Part shown: piece by piece, positions 54,364-64,000 of the stretch
Numbering within the stretch: the stretch's first letter is position 1
Layout of the letters: each line of letters opens with the position of its first letter
Assembly: GCA_037783415.1 (NCBI GenBank)
Contig: JAZGTN010000149.1
Coordinates: 1,674,001 to 1,738,000 of the forward strand
Reading direction: 5' to 3'
DNA: 64,000 bases
Origin: Leptasterias polaris
Taxonomy: Eukaryota; Echinodermata; Asteroidea; Forcipulatida; Asteriidae
Notes under the pieces: generated by a model
The model's input: the letters and a program-made list of their open reading frames with translations, nothing else
Told to the model about the DNA's origin: nothing
The model's database searches: none
Program-made: the position numbers and the translations under genes

Positions 54364-56612
54364 GTTAGTTTTAAGAATGATACTTTAAACATTATGCCTC
54401 ATGTTTCAAAATAATATTCAGTTTTTTCACAAAGGGAAAATTTTCTGAAAATGTTTAGGCCTAATTAATATACTATTTTGGAGGGTATTATACAAGACCG
54501 GAAAGGAGGAAAAACATGATCGTATAATGTTTTCTTATATAAGAGCTTTATTGAATATGATGTTCATTCTAGAACTCTAATTTGGGTGAGGTGTGTCAAT
54601 TATAACTAAAACCATTATGCCTCGCATTTCAAAATTATATTCAGTGTTTTTATAAAGGGAAAATAAATATGAAAAGGTAAACAAAATACTTAAATTATTT
54701 CGTCGGGGGACGAAATATTATTTCGAGGGAACGAAATGATTTCGAGGGAACGAAATAACAATTTTGATATTTTTGCTTACCTTTTCATATTCTTTTGTTT
54801 TACTTGTCCCTTTAGGGGCTCCGTACGATATCGTTTGTTTTAACCAAAAATGTTTATAATTGTGCAACCTTTACCACCCTTTTTGTCCTGACTCAAGCAA
54901 CGGATTTAGCCCACATTTTCACAGGTTTGTTCTTTCATGTATGTCTGCGACTTTGTCGTCAGCTCTACCAATGTATAAAACGTGCAATGCATTTGTTCCA
55001 GATAACAACTCGGTGACACTCCGTGAATTGCATCTCAATGAATGAATACAGTCAAAAGCTCACCGTGAAAATTACTACTGAGTTAAGGGGCACAATGCCT
55101 TCAAATCTCTGAAAAACTGCTGTTTGAAACTGCTCACTGTTCTTGTCAAGAGTTGTTCATTCACTAAAACACCTACAGTGCGCTGTAAATAGTGAGTAGT
55201 CAATAAAAAAACACAACTTTGCCTCTTGTAATAAGCTTATACCAGTGAATGGATCATGGGCTACGGTTCGGCATTTTGTAGAGTCAAAAATTTAGTTGAA
55301 CAAATGAGTGGACGACCTTGTTCTATTATGTCATTACACAAAAGTCAAACAATTTTTAAGGGATATTAATAATGTTATTCTACTTTTTGAATTTATTCCC
55401 AATCATATCAAAACGAACTCTTTTTGGTACGGAAACTGAGGGACAATTTTTAGAATTCAAGTTTAGAGATCGAGAGAGCCACTGTTTTGTACAGCTGACT
55501 GTACTCCCATGAATTAAAGTAAAAGAGATAAGATTATTCACTGATGAATCGGATGTTTGTGCTTGTATATTAAGGAACCACGTGTCTTAACCTATCTATA
55601 ACATACGTTTGAGTGTTGTTACGATCCAAAACAACTCCAAACTATCCGTGGATATAAATCACTCAAAAAGCCTGAATTTCCTCAGATGCAACAAAGAAAT
55701 CAAACAAGGTGACACTGATGTAAACAACACAGAATCAAAGTGATTTAATGATAAAACTATCAACCACTTCAGTTACCGATTTGGTTAAACAAACGTACAA
55801 TGATTGCGTGAAACAAGTGTACATTAAAAATGGTTCTTATACAAAATAAGTATCTTACGGGCTAATACGTCAACCTGGATGAAATACAGGCGAGGATCAC
55901 AGCAACAGAAGATACAGCGAGGATCACATACACTGGCTCTAAAACGATCAACTCCAGGGGCGGTAAATCAGTTCTTTGCTGATGTGACTATGAGCTATCA
56001 CGGGGTAAACTCACTCCGACAAAATGTCCAGAAGAAGACGAAGCAACAACGGGTACACAATCTGACACCCGCCACAAAATATGGGGAAGAAGACCCCAAA
56101 ATACCGAACTGTAGATTAAGTTCGAAAATGTCCTTTCCGGAATTTAATTAAGCTCTTTAACTGCACTCGGTCAAAGGCGAACTCTATCACAAGCTCCTCC
56201 AACGAGTTGAAAAACAATCACAGAAGTCGTAGCTTCCACCAGTCTGAGTATTTGTGTCCTGTCGAAGATTTATCCCCAGCCCGTATATAAAGTTCATAGC
56301 TACTGAATGGCGGTATTTTCTAGCGCAACTTTAAAATTCCAATCAAAAATACTTGCTATATACTTTTTCAATTAGTTTGTTCCCTTAAACAAAAATTAAC
56401 ATCATAATTATTTACACAATTTGGGGTTGAAAAATCACCGAAGTGAGACTTGATTCCGGACATTTTGTCATTATGCGCTGAAAATTGTGTACACATTATT
56501 TCTGATAGCGCCTACTTTTAAATCAACCTCCTTCGCAGCCAATGTCAATATGGAGGACAGATTTCTCTATATGACACCAGCGCTCTACCAAATGGCTATC
56601 GCTCTCCTTGTT
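54364..56612. other. Receptor intron sequence, mostly repeats
   Basis: It contains a left-truncated GGAGCCCC MITE (54670-54825, ending GGGGCTCCGTA) and a stretch with ATTTTCACAGGTTTGTT near 54925 resembling the MITE at 30980. A possible LTR-like segment starts TGTTACGATCC at 55617, with GTATATAAAG at 56283 and a repeated CGAGGATCACA at 55892 and 55919. The 90-codon frame at 55879 has no recognised domain. Confidence 0.4.
54670..54825. mobile_element. Truncated GGAGCCCC MITE
   Basis: AAAAGGTAAACAAAATACTT, then TCGAGGGAACGAAAT units, then TTACCTTTTCATATTC and ACTTGTCCCTTTAGGGGCTC CGTA. The outer left terminus is missing. Confidence 0.75.
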
Positions 56613-58350
56613 AGGTGTTCGGGCAAAAGCCCGGAACACCTCTTGTTATTGTTCGTTGTTTTTGTTTGGTTTTACTTCTTCAGATTATTCTTCTTCTTCT
56701 TCTTCTCGGCGTCGATTGTCCGCTAACAAAAGCACACTTCCCCAAGCTCATATAAACTTGAAACTTGAAACTTTACATGTAGTTAGATAACCATTAGGAG
56801 ATGAAACCGTTTCAGTTACGTCATGATGACGTCATCAGGTGTCAAGTTACAAGGTTGTTAAACAATAAAAAATGTAATCATTGAAAATCCATATCAAACC
56901 AAAAAGAAGAGACCGTCGGTTGATTTTTGCGGGATTATTCACCAGGATATTATTTGGAGTCGTATAAATAATTGGGTTGAGGAGAATAGCTTTCCGTTTA
57001 CTGTTTTAAGTTATGAGAGTTTATTCCGATCTGTAAATGAAGAGAAGAGAGCAGAGTCTGTTTCAGTGTTGCTTCTCTTGCATTTGTGAAGTGAATGTCA
57101 AAGTCATAATTGGACTCATATCTAACTAAAATAACATACAATTCTAACACAAATTATCCAAGGAATTATAGTAATACAAAATAGCAACTTGCTGTGCAAT
57201 AGGAGCTAACTACGGGAACGCACTATTCAATACTGATTTAAACAATGGCGTTCCCGCCAAAAGAATGACAATGGCTGTATTCTTGCTGCCACACCTTAAA
57301 CTATAATTACTTACAAAAATACACATTAATAACAACAGACCTTACATAATTTCTATAATATATCAAGGATGTCAATAAATTAAACAGATATTATAATATA
57401 AAATGATAAGAATAAATGGTGTTATATTTACCTGTAAATGAAGAGAAGAGAGCAGAGTCTGTTTTAGTGTTGCTTCTCTTGCATTTGTCAAGTGAATGTG
57501 AAAGTGGGGGCTTGTGAGGGCGCAAGTGTTAACAGGCTTAATTTGCATAATAAAACATTTGTATAATAAAAGGCAATCGGCGGATGGATATAAATGCGGT
57601 AAGTATAATGTACACAAATGAAAGAAAATAGTACCTTTAAAGGAATAATTAGTAAACTCTGTGGGTATCTCTTTATAACCGTCACATAGAGGTAATACAG
57701 ATCTTATTTTTTTATTGTGTGCGTGACATGACTTAATCTCTACTTCCGGTCGAAACCGGAAGTGCCTTGTAATTTAAAAGTTTTTTTTTACGATGTAGAA
57801 ACGACCAAGGGTCTGGTTTAAAAAAATAAGACAGGTGACGTCATAAAAGTCAAGAGCGCCCTCTAGCGGCAGGTTGAAAACAGTTAAAAACACATTTTTA
57901 CTAGATGTCTGTGGCGAAGTTTAGCATAAATGTTTCAAAATTGAAATACATAATGACCTTCAGGCAGACAACATAATGTGTGAAGTTTTAGATTGATGAC
58001 GTCACCATGTGTCACGTGGTATCGCCTTAAAGGTTTACTTTTTGAAGCCGTATATCTACAAAACCACAAATTCGACTGAGGTTCAAAGTCCATCAAACAT
58101 GCTTGTGGTCTAGTCTCTGTTCAAGGTTCGCGCAATACGCTTTGTACGTCCATGCAAACCTCGGTAACAAACAAATGCTAGGCTTTTAATTTTGTGTTTT
58201 TTAACCGGAAGTTGAACATTTCATAAATTCATATCTCGCCGTCTTCTTTTCCCCCAAGATTGTCCAATACAAAAAACAAAAAAACACTTCCTAAGCTCGC
58301 ATAAACTTAAAACTTCACACATAGTTAGATATTCATAGGTAGATGACACC
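56613..58350. repeat. Hairpin-capped repeat family A, copy 3, with an insertion
   Basis: The cap hairpin AGGTGTTCGGGC-AAAA-GCCCGGAACACCT (56613-56641) precedes the CTTCTTCTTCTTCTC tract and the family body. Homology with copy 1 breaks at GCGGGATTAT (56936) and resumes at ATAGAGGTAATA (57687), so about 750 bp were inserted. The body continues past 58190, and a second partial body start (TTCCTAAGCTCGCATAAACT) follows at 58285. TGACGTCA-type sites lie near 56820, 57838 and 57997. Confidence 0.82.
56937..57686 (+). mobile_element. Insertion in family A copy 3, with a possible LINE ORF2 end
   Basis: The left part is open for about 50 codons (QDIIWSRINNWVEENSFPF, YESLFRSVNEEKRAESVSVL) and resembles the extreme C-terminus of LINE-type polyproteins, after which it stops. 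A 70-bp stretch containing GAAGAGAAGAGAGCAGAGTC is present twice (57035-57104 and 57431-57500), flanking 330 bp. The LINE assignment is a weak pattern match. Confidence 0.35.
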
Positions 58351-58733
58351 GCTGCAGAAAGAGCCAGAACAATGACAGAGTAAAAATTAATGGTCTTCAA
58401 ATTTAACAACAATTCCTAAACACTAGTAAACATATGATAATACACCACAATGGAAAACGCCAAATATGGACAAAGATATTAAAGCCCAGTCCAACATATT
58501 CAATAGGGGAACTTTCACTTGAAGTGAAAGTAAAAAGTTAATTTTTTTGAAGTGAATCACTTCAAAAAATGTCCCTGTTTGTAATGTCTTCCCACATAAG
58601 TTGTACTTATGACAGTGATTAAATCATGATTTTCATATCGTAATTTTAGTGGAAAATTACGAAAAGAGTCTCAGACAGAAATATTTTACTGCAGCTGTAA
58701 TTTTGTGTTTATTTGCATGTTTTCTACATACAG

Positions 58734-58942
58734 GTTCTTAAGAAAATTCAGGGAGATGGAAAAGGCACAATGCATTATGTTACCAGTGTGTTAAATGAGT
58801 GGGGGCAGTTTCTGACAACTGTTGTGGTCGCCTCTGAGTCGGAGAACTGCTACAAGAGGCTTGCTCAGGGACTCATCGCACGCTTTAAACGTGCCAATGC
58901 TGCAGCGCCAAAGGTGCTCTATGCTGACAACAACTGTTGTAG
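58734..58942 (+). CDS. Exon with DDE-transposase-like segment, unidentified gene
   Basis: An acceptor (TTTCTACATACAG) and a donor (GTAG|GTATGT) bound 209 bp, open in phase 0: VLKKIQGDGKGTMHYVTSVL, NEWGQFLTTVVVASESENCY, KRLAQGLIARFKRANAAAPK and VLYADNNCC. The arrangement (hydrophobic strand, E-W-G-x-x-(L/V)...S-E-S...L-x-G-L-x-x-R...A-D-x-x-C-C) resembles the central part of large DDE-type transposase-derived proteins of fish and invertebrates, where V-D-x-(D/N)-C-C marks the second acidic residue. No flanking exons were found. A hairpin array starts 24 bp after the donor. Confidence 0.5.
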
Positions 58943-58965
58943 GTATGTGAAGTAGTTTATTTATT

Positions 58966-59160
58966 AGCTGTTCCGATGCAGTCGGAACAGCTATTGTTTT
59001 CGTTGGGATTTTTATTATTTTTATTATTATTATTAGCTGTTCCGACATAGGTCGGAACAGCTATTGTTTTCGTTGGGATTTTTATTATTTTTATTATTAT
59101 TAGCTGTTCCGATGCAGTCGGAACAGCTATTGTTTTCGTTGGGATTTTTATTATTTTTAT
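58966..59160. repeat. Three tandem hairpin caps (family B)
   Basis: AGCTGTTCCGA-loop-TCGGAACAGCT at 58966-58992, 59035-59062 and 59102-59128 have perfect 11-bp stems and loops TGCAG, CATAGG and TGCAG. Each is followed by ATTGTTTTCGTTGGGATTTT and an ATT tract. They parallel the family A caps (AGGTGTTC...GAACACCT, then CTTGTTTTTGTTCC), differing at a paired position (G/C to C/G). Confidence 0.9.
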
Positions 59161-60042
59161 TATTATTATTATTATTATTATTCTTTGTTTCCACTCAAAT
59201 CCCATAGCATTTGCACACGTTTTTTTCTTTAAGCCTAATATCCTAGAGCGCAAATACGAAAGAGTTAAAACATATATCAAATTGAAGCTTAGAACATAAA
59301 CTTAACTCTAAATGTAAAAAATGTTAAAATTCTTAATTAATTAGCCACTTTACAGCGAGGTGAATAATTAATTAGCCAGACTTTAGAGCACTCTATCTCA
59401 AAAAGTAGACGACCGATCGTCAAACTTTTTTCAGTTTTAGACTTTTTGGGTACTGTAGATGTGCTTTTCGGCCTAAAATGTGGACGACGTCACAATGACG
59501 TCATTTATTGCGCGTTTTCGCCCATGTACAAAACAAACAGAGATAGTGAAAACAAATCCGACTTCTAGAAACACTGTTTTTTCAATTAAGCTCAAATTAA
59601 ACGTCTTAGATAACACAAATGTTTCTTAAAACAAGAAAGATTTGATTGACGCTCAGTTTAAAAGCATCAAAACGTATTAAAACATTGTCAGTAGAAAATA
59701 AACCCAAATTCTCAGACAAATTGAACGCCATGGGTACTCTGTCTAGAATTTTATATGTGTTTAAATACGAAAAGCAGTCAAATTAACAAATTTTGAAAAG
59801 ATTGTAGCTCTGGGAGGTTCATGTCGTCGTGTACCACCACTCAGATCTGCAGGTTGTTATTAAGTTTTTTTTTAGCGTGGACGACGAAACCTGTTATGCC
59901 GTGTTTTATGAGAAATATCCGGCGTGTAGACTTGTCTGCTCTTGGGTCCTGTTCGCCGGAAAACGATAGTGTTTTAGCAATAAAAAGAGCTGATTGAGGA
60001 AAGGTGTGGTAAAGAGAAATTCGTTTTTCATGGCTAAACGGT
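59161..60042. repeat. Repeat family B, copy 2
   Basis: The body after the hairpin array, collinear with 16610-17635. It is cut at CTAAACGGT by the Gypsy LTR at 60043; the other copy continues CAGTGTTGG after the same word. Confidence 0.85.
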
Positions 60043-60551
60043 TGTAGGGTTCTTATGAATTACAAACTTACCCTATCTTGCTCTGCCTCCATTATTATGA
60101 ATGTGCTGCTGAGTCGGAGTCGACGGATGGTGAAGAAGTGTGTCTGCCCTTTTGGGTGGCTGTGTACTACAACCAACACCTTGGTTGACACACTTGCTCA
60201 AATTATTATAAACTACTACTAGTACTATACCTAAGCTAACTTATGATGAATAAATATACACCTACTCTAAACTAAAGTAATACCTAAGCTCAGGAAAAGA
60301 CCTCATGAAACGTGCTGGCAGGACTAAACTAAAAACACTTGTGTCCACTCTGGTAGTCTTGTAGAGAGGAATGAGAGAGAGTGTGTGCACACCCAGCTTT
60401 TATCATTCTATCCTCAGTGTCCTGCCTAATCATGCATGAAATAACAATAGGCTACCTGCCTGCTTAGGTACCCTGGAATATCCAGGTATATATTTAAATA
60501 AAGCCACTGTGGACAAGAGGTGGTGACTTAGTCCAAAGAGTGGTCACTACA
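60043..60551 (-). repeat. Gypsy LTR (3' LTR of the left copy)
   Basis: It begins TGTAGTGACC and ends CCTACA on the minus strand (TG...CA rule) and is 509 bp. The outer flank is family B sequence (ACGGT at 60038-60042, the presumptive target). A matching duplication would lie right of the window. Confidence 0.9.
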
Positions 60552-60571
60552 TCTAGCCCCCATCTAGATTT
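60552..60571 (-). other. Gypsy polypurine tract
   Basis: The minus strand reads AGATGGGGGCTAGA immediately before the TGTAGTG start of the LTR, the usual primer site for second-strand synthesis. Confidence 0.8.
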
Positions 60572-60621
60572 AGAGAGAAATCACGAAAATCGATAATAAT
60601 AAACTACATAATATATATACT

Positions 60622-62256
60622 TCAGGGTGGAAAAGTATCATTCTTCTCGCTGTTAGATATTACCTGGATATATCTACTTGGCCAGCGAACATGTCTGCCA
60701 GAACGAGTAACTCTCAATGGAGGCTCTGGACTTATCATTGGGGGAGGTAGACTCTTAGTAACTTTATATGCGTCGTCAATGTTAGTAACTACATCATCAT
60801 CTAAATAAGCTACCTTTAGTCTATCGATACTGACTGTTGTCGTTTTACCCGGGTAGGCAAGTTTGAAAACTTTTTCATTCCTGTTTAGGACTTTGTATGG
60901 GCCTGTATATGGTGCCTGCAAGGGTTTACGTATAGCGTCAGTACGTACCCATACATGACTACAGTTTTCTAAGTCTTTATGTACTTGACTTTTCTTTGTG
61001 GATGGTCTAGTCAAAACCGGACGCAAAGTTGACATGTGTTGCTTCAAACGATCAACATAGTTGGATGAATCTACAGGTATCATTAATTCATTATCGGGTA
61101 CTACAAGGTCACATGGAAGGGCCAGTGTTGTACCAAAAACCATCTCGGCTACTGAACAATTAATGTCAATTTTACAGGTAGTACGTATGCCTAACAGTAC
61201 AAGAGGCAGTGCTTCTGTCCATTGACTAGGATGTGGTTGTGCTTTTATGGCAGACTTTAGTTGTCTATGAAAGCGTTCTACCAGTCCATTAGCTCTTGGG
61301 TGGTAGGCCGTAGTACGGATACGCTTTGATCCTAATATGTAGTTAAGCTGCCTAAAAAGAGCCGATTCAAACTGTGTGCCTCGATCTGTTGTAATGTTAC
61401 TTGGTACACCAAATGTTGCAACCCAACGCTCGACAAAAGCTTTGGCAACAGTTTCAGCTGTTATGTCATGGATAGGGATAGCTTCTGGCCACCTTGTAAA
61501 CCGATCTATGATAGTAAGGATGTAACGATAACCATTAGAAGGTGGAAGGGGTCCTACAATATCAATATGAATGTGGCTAAAGCGTGCACTAGGTAAGGTA
61601 AAGGTACCAACTGGTGCCATAGTGTGGCGATGTACCTTAGCTTGTTGGCACTTTAAACAACATCGTGTCCATTTCCGGACATCACGGTTAATGCTTGGCC
61701 AGACAAATCTCTGTGTGACTAACCTTTGTGTTGCCCGAATGCCTGGATGAGATAATGAGTGTAATGACTCAAAAACTGCATGTCTTAATTTCATGGGAAC
61801 ATATGGCCTTGCTGTATCAGTCGACATGTCACATGTAATTGTACCATGCGACGTAGGCAGTGGTACTTCCTTAAATTGCAAAGACGATGAGTCTCGTAAC
61901 TTAAAAAGTTCTTCATCATCTTTTTGAAGGGAAGCCATTTCCTCAAAATCAATACTGTTTTTTCTCCTATCAACTGTACTGATATGTGAACGGGACAAAG
62001 CATCAGCGACAACATTATCCTTGCCCTTTACATGACGGATATCAGTTGTGAACTGGGATATGTAATCCAGATGTCTTATTTCTCGTGGTGAGTAACGATC
62101 TGGATTGGTTGCAAAAGTGTAGGTAAGTGGTTTGTGGTCAGTGAAAATATGGAATGATCGACCTTCCAAAATATGCGAAAAATGGCGGATACAGAGATAA
62201 ATTGCTAACAATTCTCTACCAAATGTACTATACCTAGTCTCTGCGTTTTGAATCAC
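60622..62256 (-). CDS. Gypsy pol fragment: RNase H (partial) and integrase
   Basis: 544 codons, open. Residues 1-85 are the later part of RNase H ([35 protein letters not shown]). The integrase follows: zinc-binding H-x-x-x-H...C-x-x-C ([16 protein letters not shown]), catalytic Asp in HIDIVGPL, second Asp in [10 protein letters not shown], Glu in [16 protein letters not shown] (D-D-35-E), then a G-P-Y module ([17 protein letters not shown]). The nearest grouping I would give is the CsRn1 clade, from the integrase style and the tRNA-Trp-type primer site. The first Asp of RNase H and everything upstream are deleted, and translation could not start at a natural N-terminus. The integrase would insert the DNA copy into the genome. 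Confidence 0.88.
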   Translation of the reverse strand: MIQNAETRYSTFGRELLAIYLCIRHFSHILEGRSFHIFTDHKPLTYTFATNPDRYSPREIRHLDYISQFTTDIRHVKGKDNVVADALSRSHISTVDRRKNSIDFEEMASLQKDDEELFKLRDSSSLQFKEVPLPTSHGTITCDMSTDTARPYVPMKLRHAVFESLHSLSHPGIRATQRLVTQRFVWPSINRDVRKWTRCCLKCQQAKVHRHTMAPVGTFTLPSARFSHIHIDIVGPLPPSNGYRYILTIIDRFTRWPEAIPIHDITAETVAKAFVERWVATFGVPSNITTDRGTQFESALFRQLNYILGSKRIRTTAYHPRANGLVERFHRQLKSAIKAQPHPSQWTEALPLVLLGIRTTCKIDINCSVAEMVFGTTLALPCDLVVPDNELMIPVDSSNYVDRLKQHMSTLRPVLTRPSTKKSQVHKDLENCSHVWVRTDAIRKPLQAPYTGPYKVLNRNEKVFKLAYPGKTTTVSIDRLKVAYLDDDVVTNIDDAYKVTKSLPPPMISPEPPLRVTRSGRHVRWPSRYIQVISNSEKNDTFPP

Positions 62257-62269
62257 GTCGGGATCACCA
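62251..62269 (-). other. Primer-binding site, tRNA-Trp type
   Basis: Two bases from the LTR end the minus strand reads TGGTGATCCCGACGTGATT. Its complement is the 3' end of animal tRNA-Trp with CCA, as I recall it, except for one position (GGGATCA for GGGGTCA). A tRNA-Trp primer is a feature reported for CsRn1-like elements. Confidence 0.72.
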
Positions 62270-62270
62270 A

Positions 62271-62779
62271 TGTAGGGTTCTTATGAATTACAAACTTACC
62301 CTATCTTGCTCTGCCTCCATTATTATGAATGTGCTGCTGAGTCGGAGTCGACGGATGGTGAAGAAGTGTGTCTGCCCTTTTGGGTGGCTGTGTACTACAA
62401 CCAACACCTTGGTTGACACACTTGCTCAAATTATTATAAACTACTACTAGTACTATACCTAAGCTAACTTATGATGAATAAATATACACCTACTCTAAAC
62501 TAAAGTAATACCTAAGCTCAGGAAAAGACCTCATGAAACGTGCTGGCAGGACTAAACTAAAAACACTTGTGTCCACTCTGGTAGTCTTGTAGAGAGGAAT
62601 GAGAGAGAGTGTGTGCACACCCAGCTTTTATCATTCTATCCTCAGTGTCCTGCCTAATCATGCATGAAATAACAATAGGCTACCTGCCTGCTTAGGTACC
62701 CTGGAATATCCAGGTATATATTTAAATAAAGCCACTGTGGACAAGAGGTGGTGACTTAGTCCAAAGAGTGGTCACTACA
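62271..62779 (-). repeat. Gypsy LTR shared by two tandem copies
   Basis: I see no difference from 60043-60551. It serves as 5' LTR for the left copy (its PBS follows on the minus strand) and as 3' LTR for the right copy (a polypurine tract precedes it at 62799-62780). Confidence 0.9.
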
Positions 62780-62849
62780 TCTAGCCCCCATCTAGATTTA
62801 GAGAGAAATCACGAAAATCGATAATAATAAACTACATAATATATATACT

Positions 62850-64000
62850 TCAGGGTGGAAAAGTATCATTCTTCTCGCTGTTAGATATTACCTGGATATA
62901 TCTACTTGGCCAGCGAACATGTCTGCCAGAACGAGTAACTCTCAATGGAGGCTCTGGACTTATCTTTGGGGGAGGTAGACTCTTAGTAACTTTATATGCG
63001 TCGTCAATGTTAGTAACTACATCATCATCTAAATAAGCTACCTTTAGTCTATCGATACTGACTGTTGTCGTTTTACCCGGGTAGGCAAGTTTGAAAACTT
63101 TTTCATTCCTGTTTAGGACTTTGTATGGGCCTGTATATGGTGCCTGCAAGGGTTTACGTATAGCGTCAGTACGTACCCATACATGACTACAGTTTTCTAA
63201 GTCTTTATGTACTTGACTTTTCTTTGTGGATGGTCTAGTCAAAACCGGACGCAAAGTTGACATGTGTTGCTTCAAACGATCAACATAGTTGGATGAATCT
63301 ACAGGTATCATTAATTCATTATCGGGTACTACAAGGTCACATGGAAGGGCCAGTGTTGTACCAAAAACCATCTCGGCTACTGAACAATTAATGTCAATTT
63401 TACAGGTAGTACGTATGCCTAACAGTACAAGAGGCAGTGCTTCTGTCCATTGACTAGGATGTGGTTGTGCTTTTATGGCAGACTTTAGTTGTCTATGAAA
63501 GCGTTCTACCAGTCCATTAGCTCTTGGGTGGTAGGCCGTAGTACGGATACGCTTTGATCCTAATATGTAGTTAAGCTGCCTAAAAAGAGCCGATTCAAAC
63601 TGTGTGCCTCGATCTGTTGTAATGTTACTTGGTACACCAAATGTTGCAACCCAACGCTCGACAAAAGCTTTGGCAACAGTTTCAGCTGTTATGTCATGGA
63701 TAGGGATAGCTTCTGGCCACCTTGTAAACCGATCTATGATAGTAAGGATGTAACGATAACCATTAGAAGGTGGAAGGGGTCCTACAATATCAATATGAAT
63801 GTGGCTAAAGCGTGCACTAGGTAAGGTAAAGGTACCAACTGGTGCCATAGTGTGGCGATGTACCTTAGCTTGTTGGCACTTTAAACAACATCGTGTCCAT
63901 TTCCGGACATCACGGTTAATGCTTGGCCAGACAAATCTCTGTGTGACTAACCTTTGTGTTGCCCGAATGCCTGGATGAGATAATGAGTGTAATGACTCAA
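62850..64000 (-). CDS. Second Gypsy integrase copy, running off the window
   Basis: This is the same integrase frame as 60622-62256, open from the stop at 62850 to the window edge. One coding difference is visible: Lys for Met in SLPPP(K/M)ISPEP (base 62965 versus 60737). The window ends within the zinc-binding region, so whether this copy keeps RT and Gag cannot be seen. Confidence 0.88.
   Translation of the reverse strand, partial: ESLHSLSHPGIRATQRLVTQRFVWPSINRDVRKWTRCCLKCQQAKVHRHTMAPVGTFTLPSARFSHIHIDIVGPLPPSNGYRYILTIIDRFTRWPEAIPIHDITAETVAKAFVERWVATFGVPSNITTDRGTQFESALFRQLNYILGSKRIRTTAYHPRANGLVERFHRQLKSAIKAQPHPSQWTEALPLVLLGIRTTCKIDINCSVAEMVFGTTLALPCDLVVPDNELMIPVDSSNYVDRLKQHMSTLRPVLTRPSTKKSQVHKDLENCSHVWVRTDAIRKPLQAPYTGPYKVLNRNEKVFKLAYPGKTTTVSIDRLKVAYLDDDVVTNIDDAYKVTKSLPPPKISPEPPLRVTRSGRHVRWPSRYIQVISNSEKNDTFPP

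Larger units (their letters stand above)
60043..62779 (-). mobile_element. CsRn1-like Gypsy element, internally deleted, with two LTRs
   Basis: Read on the minus strand: 5' LTR (62779-62271), primer-binding site (62269-62251), a short junction, partial RNase H and integrase (62256-60622), polypurine tract (60571-60552) and 3' LTR (60551-60043). The two 509-bp LTRs look identical by eye. Gag, protease and RT are missing between the PBS and RNase H. The next element on the right shares the middle LTR, so this is a head-to-tail array with a 2228-bp period over the part visible. Confidence 0.88.

Noticed and set aside
58957..59280. 107-codon minus frame rich in Ile, Lys and Asn
   Set aside because: Translation of the hairpin-cap array and its ATT tracts.

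Overview
This is a eukaryotic, repeat-dominated window with very little protein-coding sequence. Short exons have clear AG/GT boundaries. The mobile elements (DIRS, CsRn1-like Gypsy, Penelope-like, THAP-transposase, tRNA-Ser SINEs, many foldback MITEs) are those of a marine invertebrate deuterostome. The TTAA-flanked repeat at 30.98-31.32 kb and the CG-rich foldback at 28.5 kb match my recollection of sea-star genomic repeats, so an echinoderm, probably an asteroid, is my best guess. That is recollection, not a database result.

Host genes. A class C GPCR (GABA-B-like) gene starts at 52788 on the + strand: exon 1 carries the signal peptide and exon 2 lies at 54223-54363. A paralogous exon 2 of identical length and phase lies at 10304-10444. 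A 760-bp block just upstream of exon 1 (51560-52328) is duplicated at 23170-23930. Together these suggest a broken tandem array of receptor genes. On the minus strand, 28.24-27.10 kb holds a compact, previously uncalled gene for a small secreted peptide: TATA box, non-coding first exon, then a 57-codon frame with signal peptide and a Lys-Arg site. A SET-domain (KMT5A-like) gene is represented by exons at 49.2 and 50.1 kb, and a 26-residue tandem-repeat exon at 50.8 kb may belong to it. A DIRS retrotransposon has landed in its splice acceptor. An unrecognised two-exon minus-strand gene with a possible PD-(D/E)xK-like motif lies at 35.2-36.85 kb.

Mobile elements, left to right: a decayed THAP/DDE_Tnp_4 transposase (0-1.6 kb); a tyrosine-recombinase pseudogene (2.1-3.0 kb); a TA-flanked 1.5-kb element with perfect 32-bp TIRs (3.2-4.7 kb); hairpin-capped repeat families A (4.9, 8.9 and 56.6 kb) and B (16.6 and 59.0 kb); a Penelope-like C-terminus (12.2-12.6 kb); two minus-strand DIRS copies sharing one internal RT deletion (19.5-20.9 and 31.4-33.0 kb); several SINEs and foldback elements; a 7.8-kb DIRS element (41.4-49.2 kb) holding three precisely delimited later insertions; and, from 60.04 kb to the end, a young CsRn1-like Gypsy array sharing LTRs head to tail.

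The most unusual points are the DIRS nest and its splice-site insertion, the Gypsy copy whose primer-binding site is fused directly to RNase H, the compensatory changes in the terminal hairpins of families A and B, and the small peptide gene with CRE-type palindromes in a foldback just upstream. Large stretches (12.6-16.6, 21.1-23.2, 32.9-34.5 and 39.7-41.4 kb) show no gene that I can recognise.
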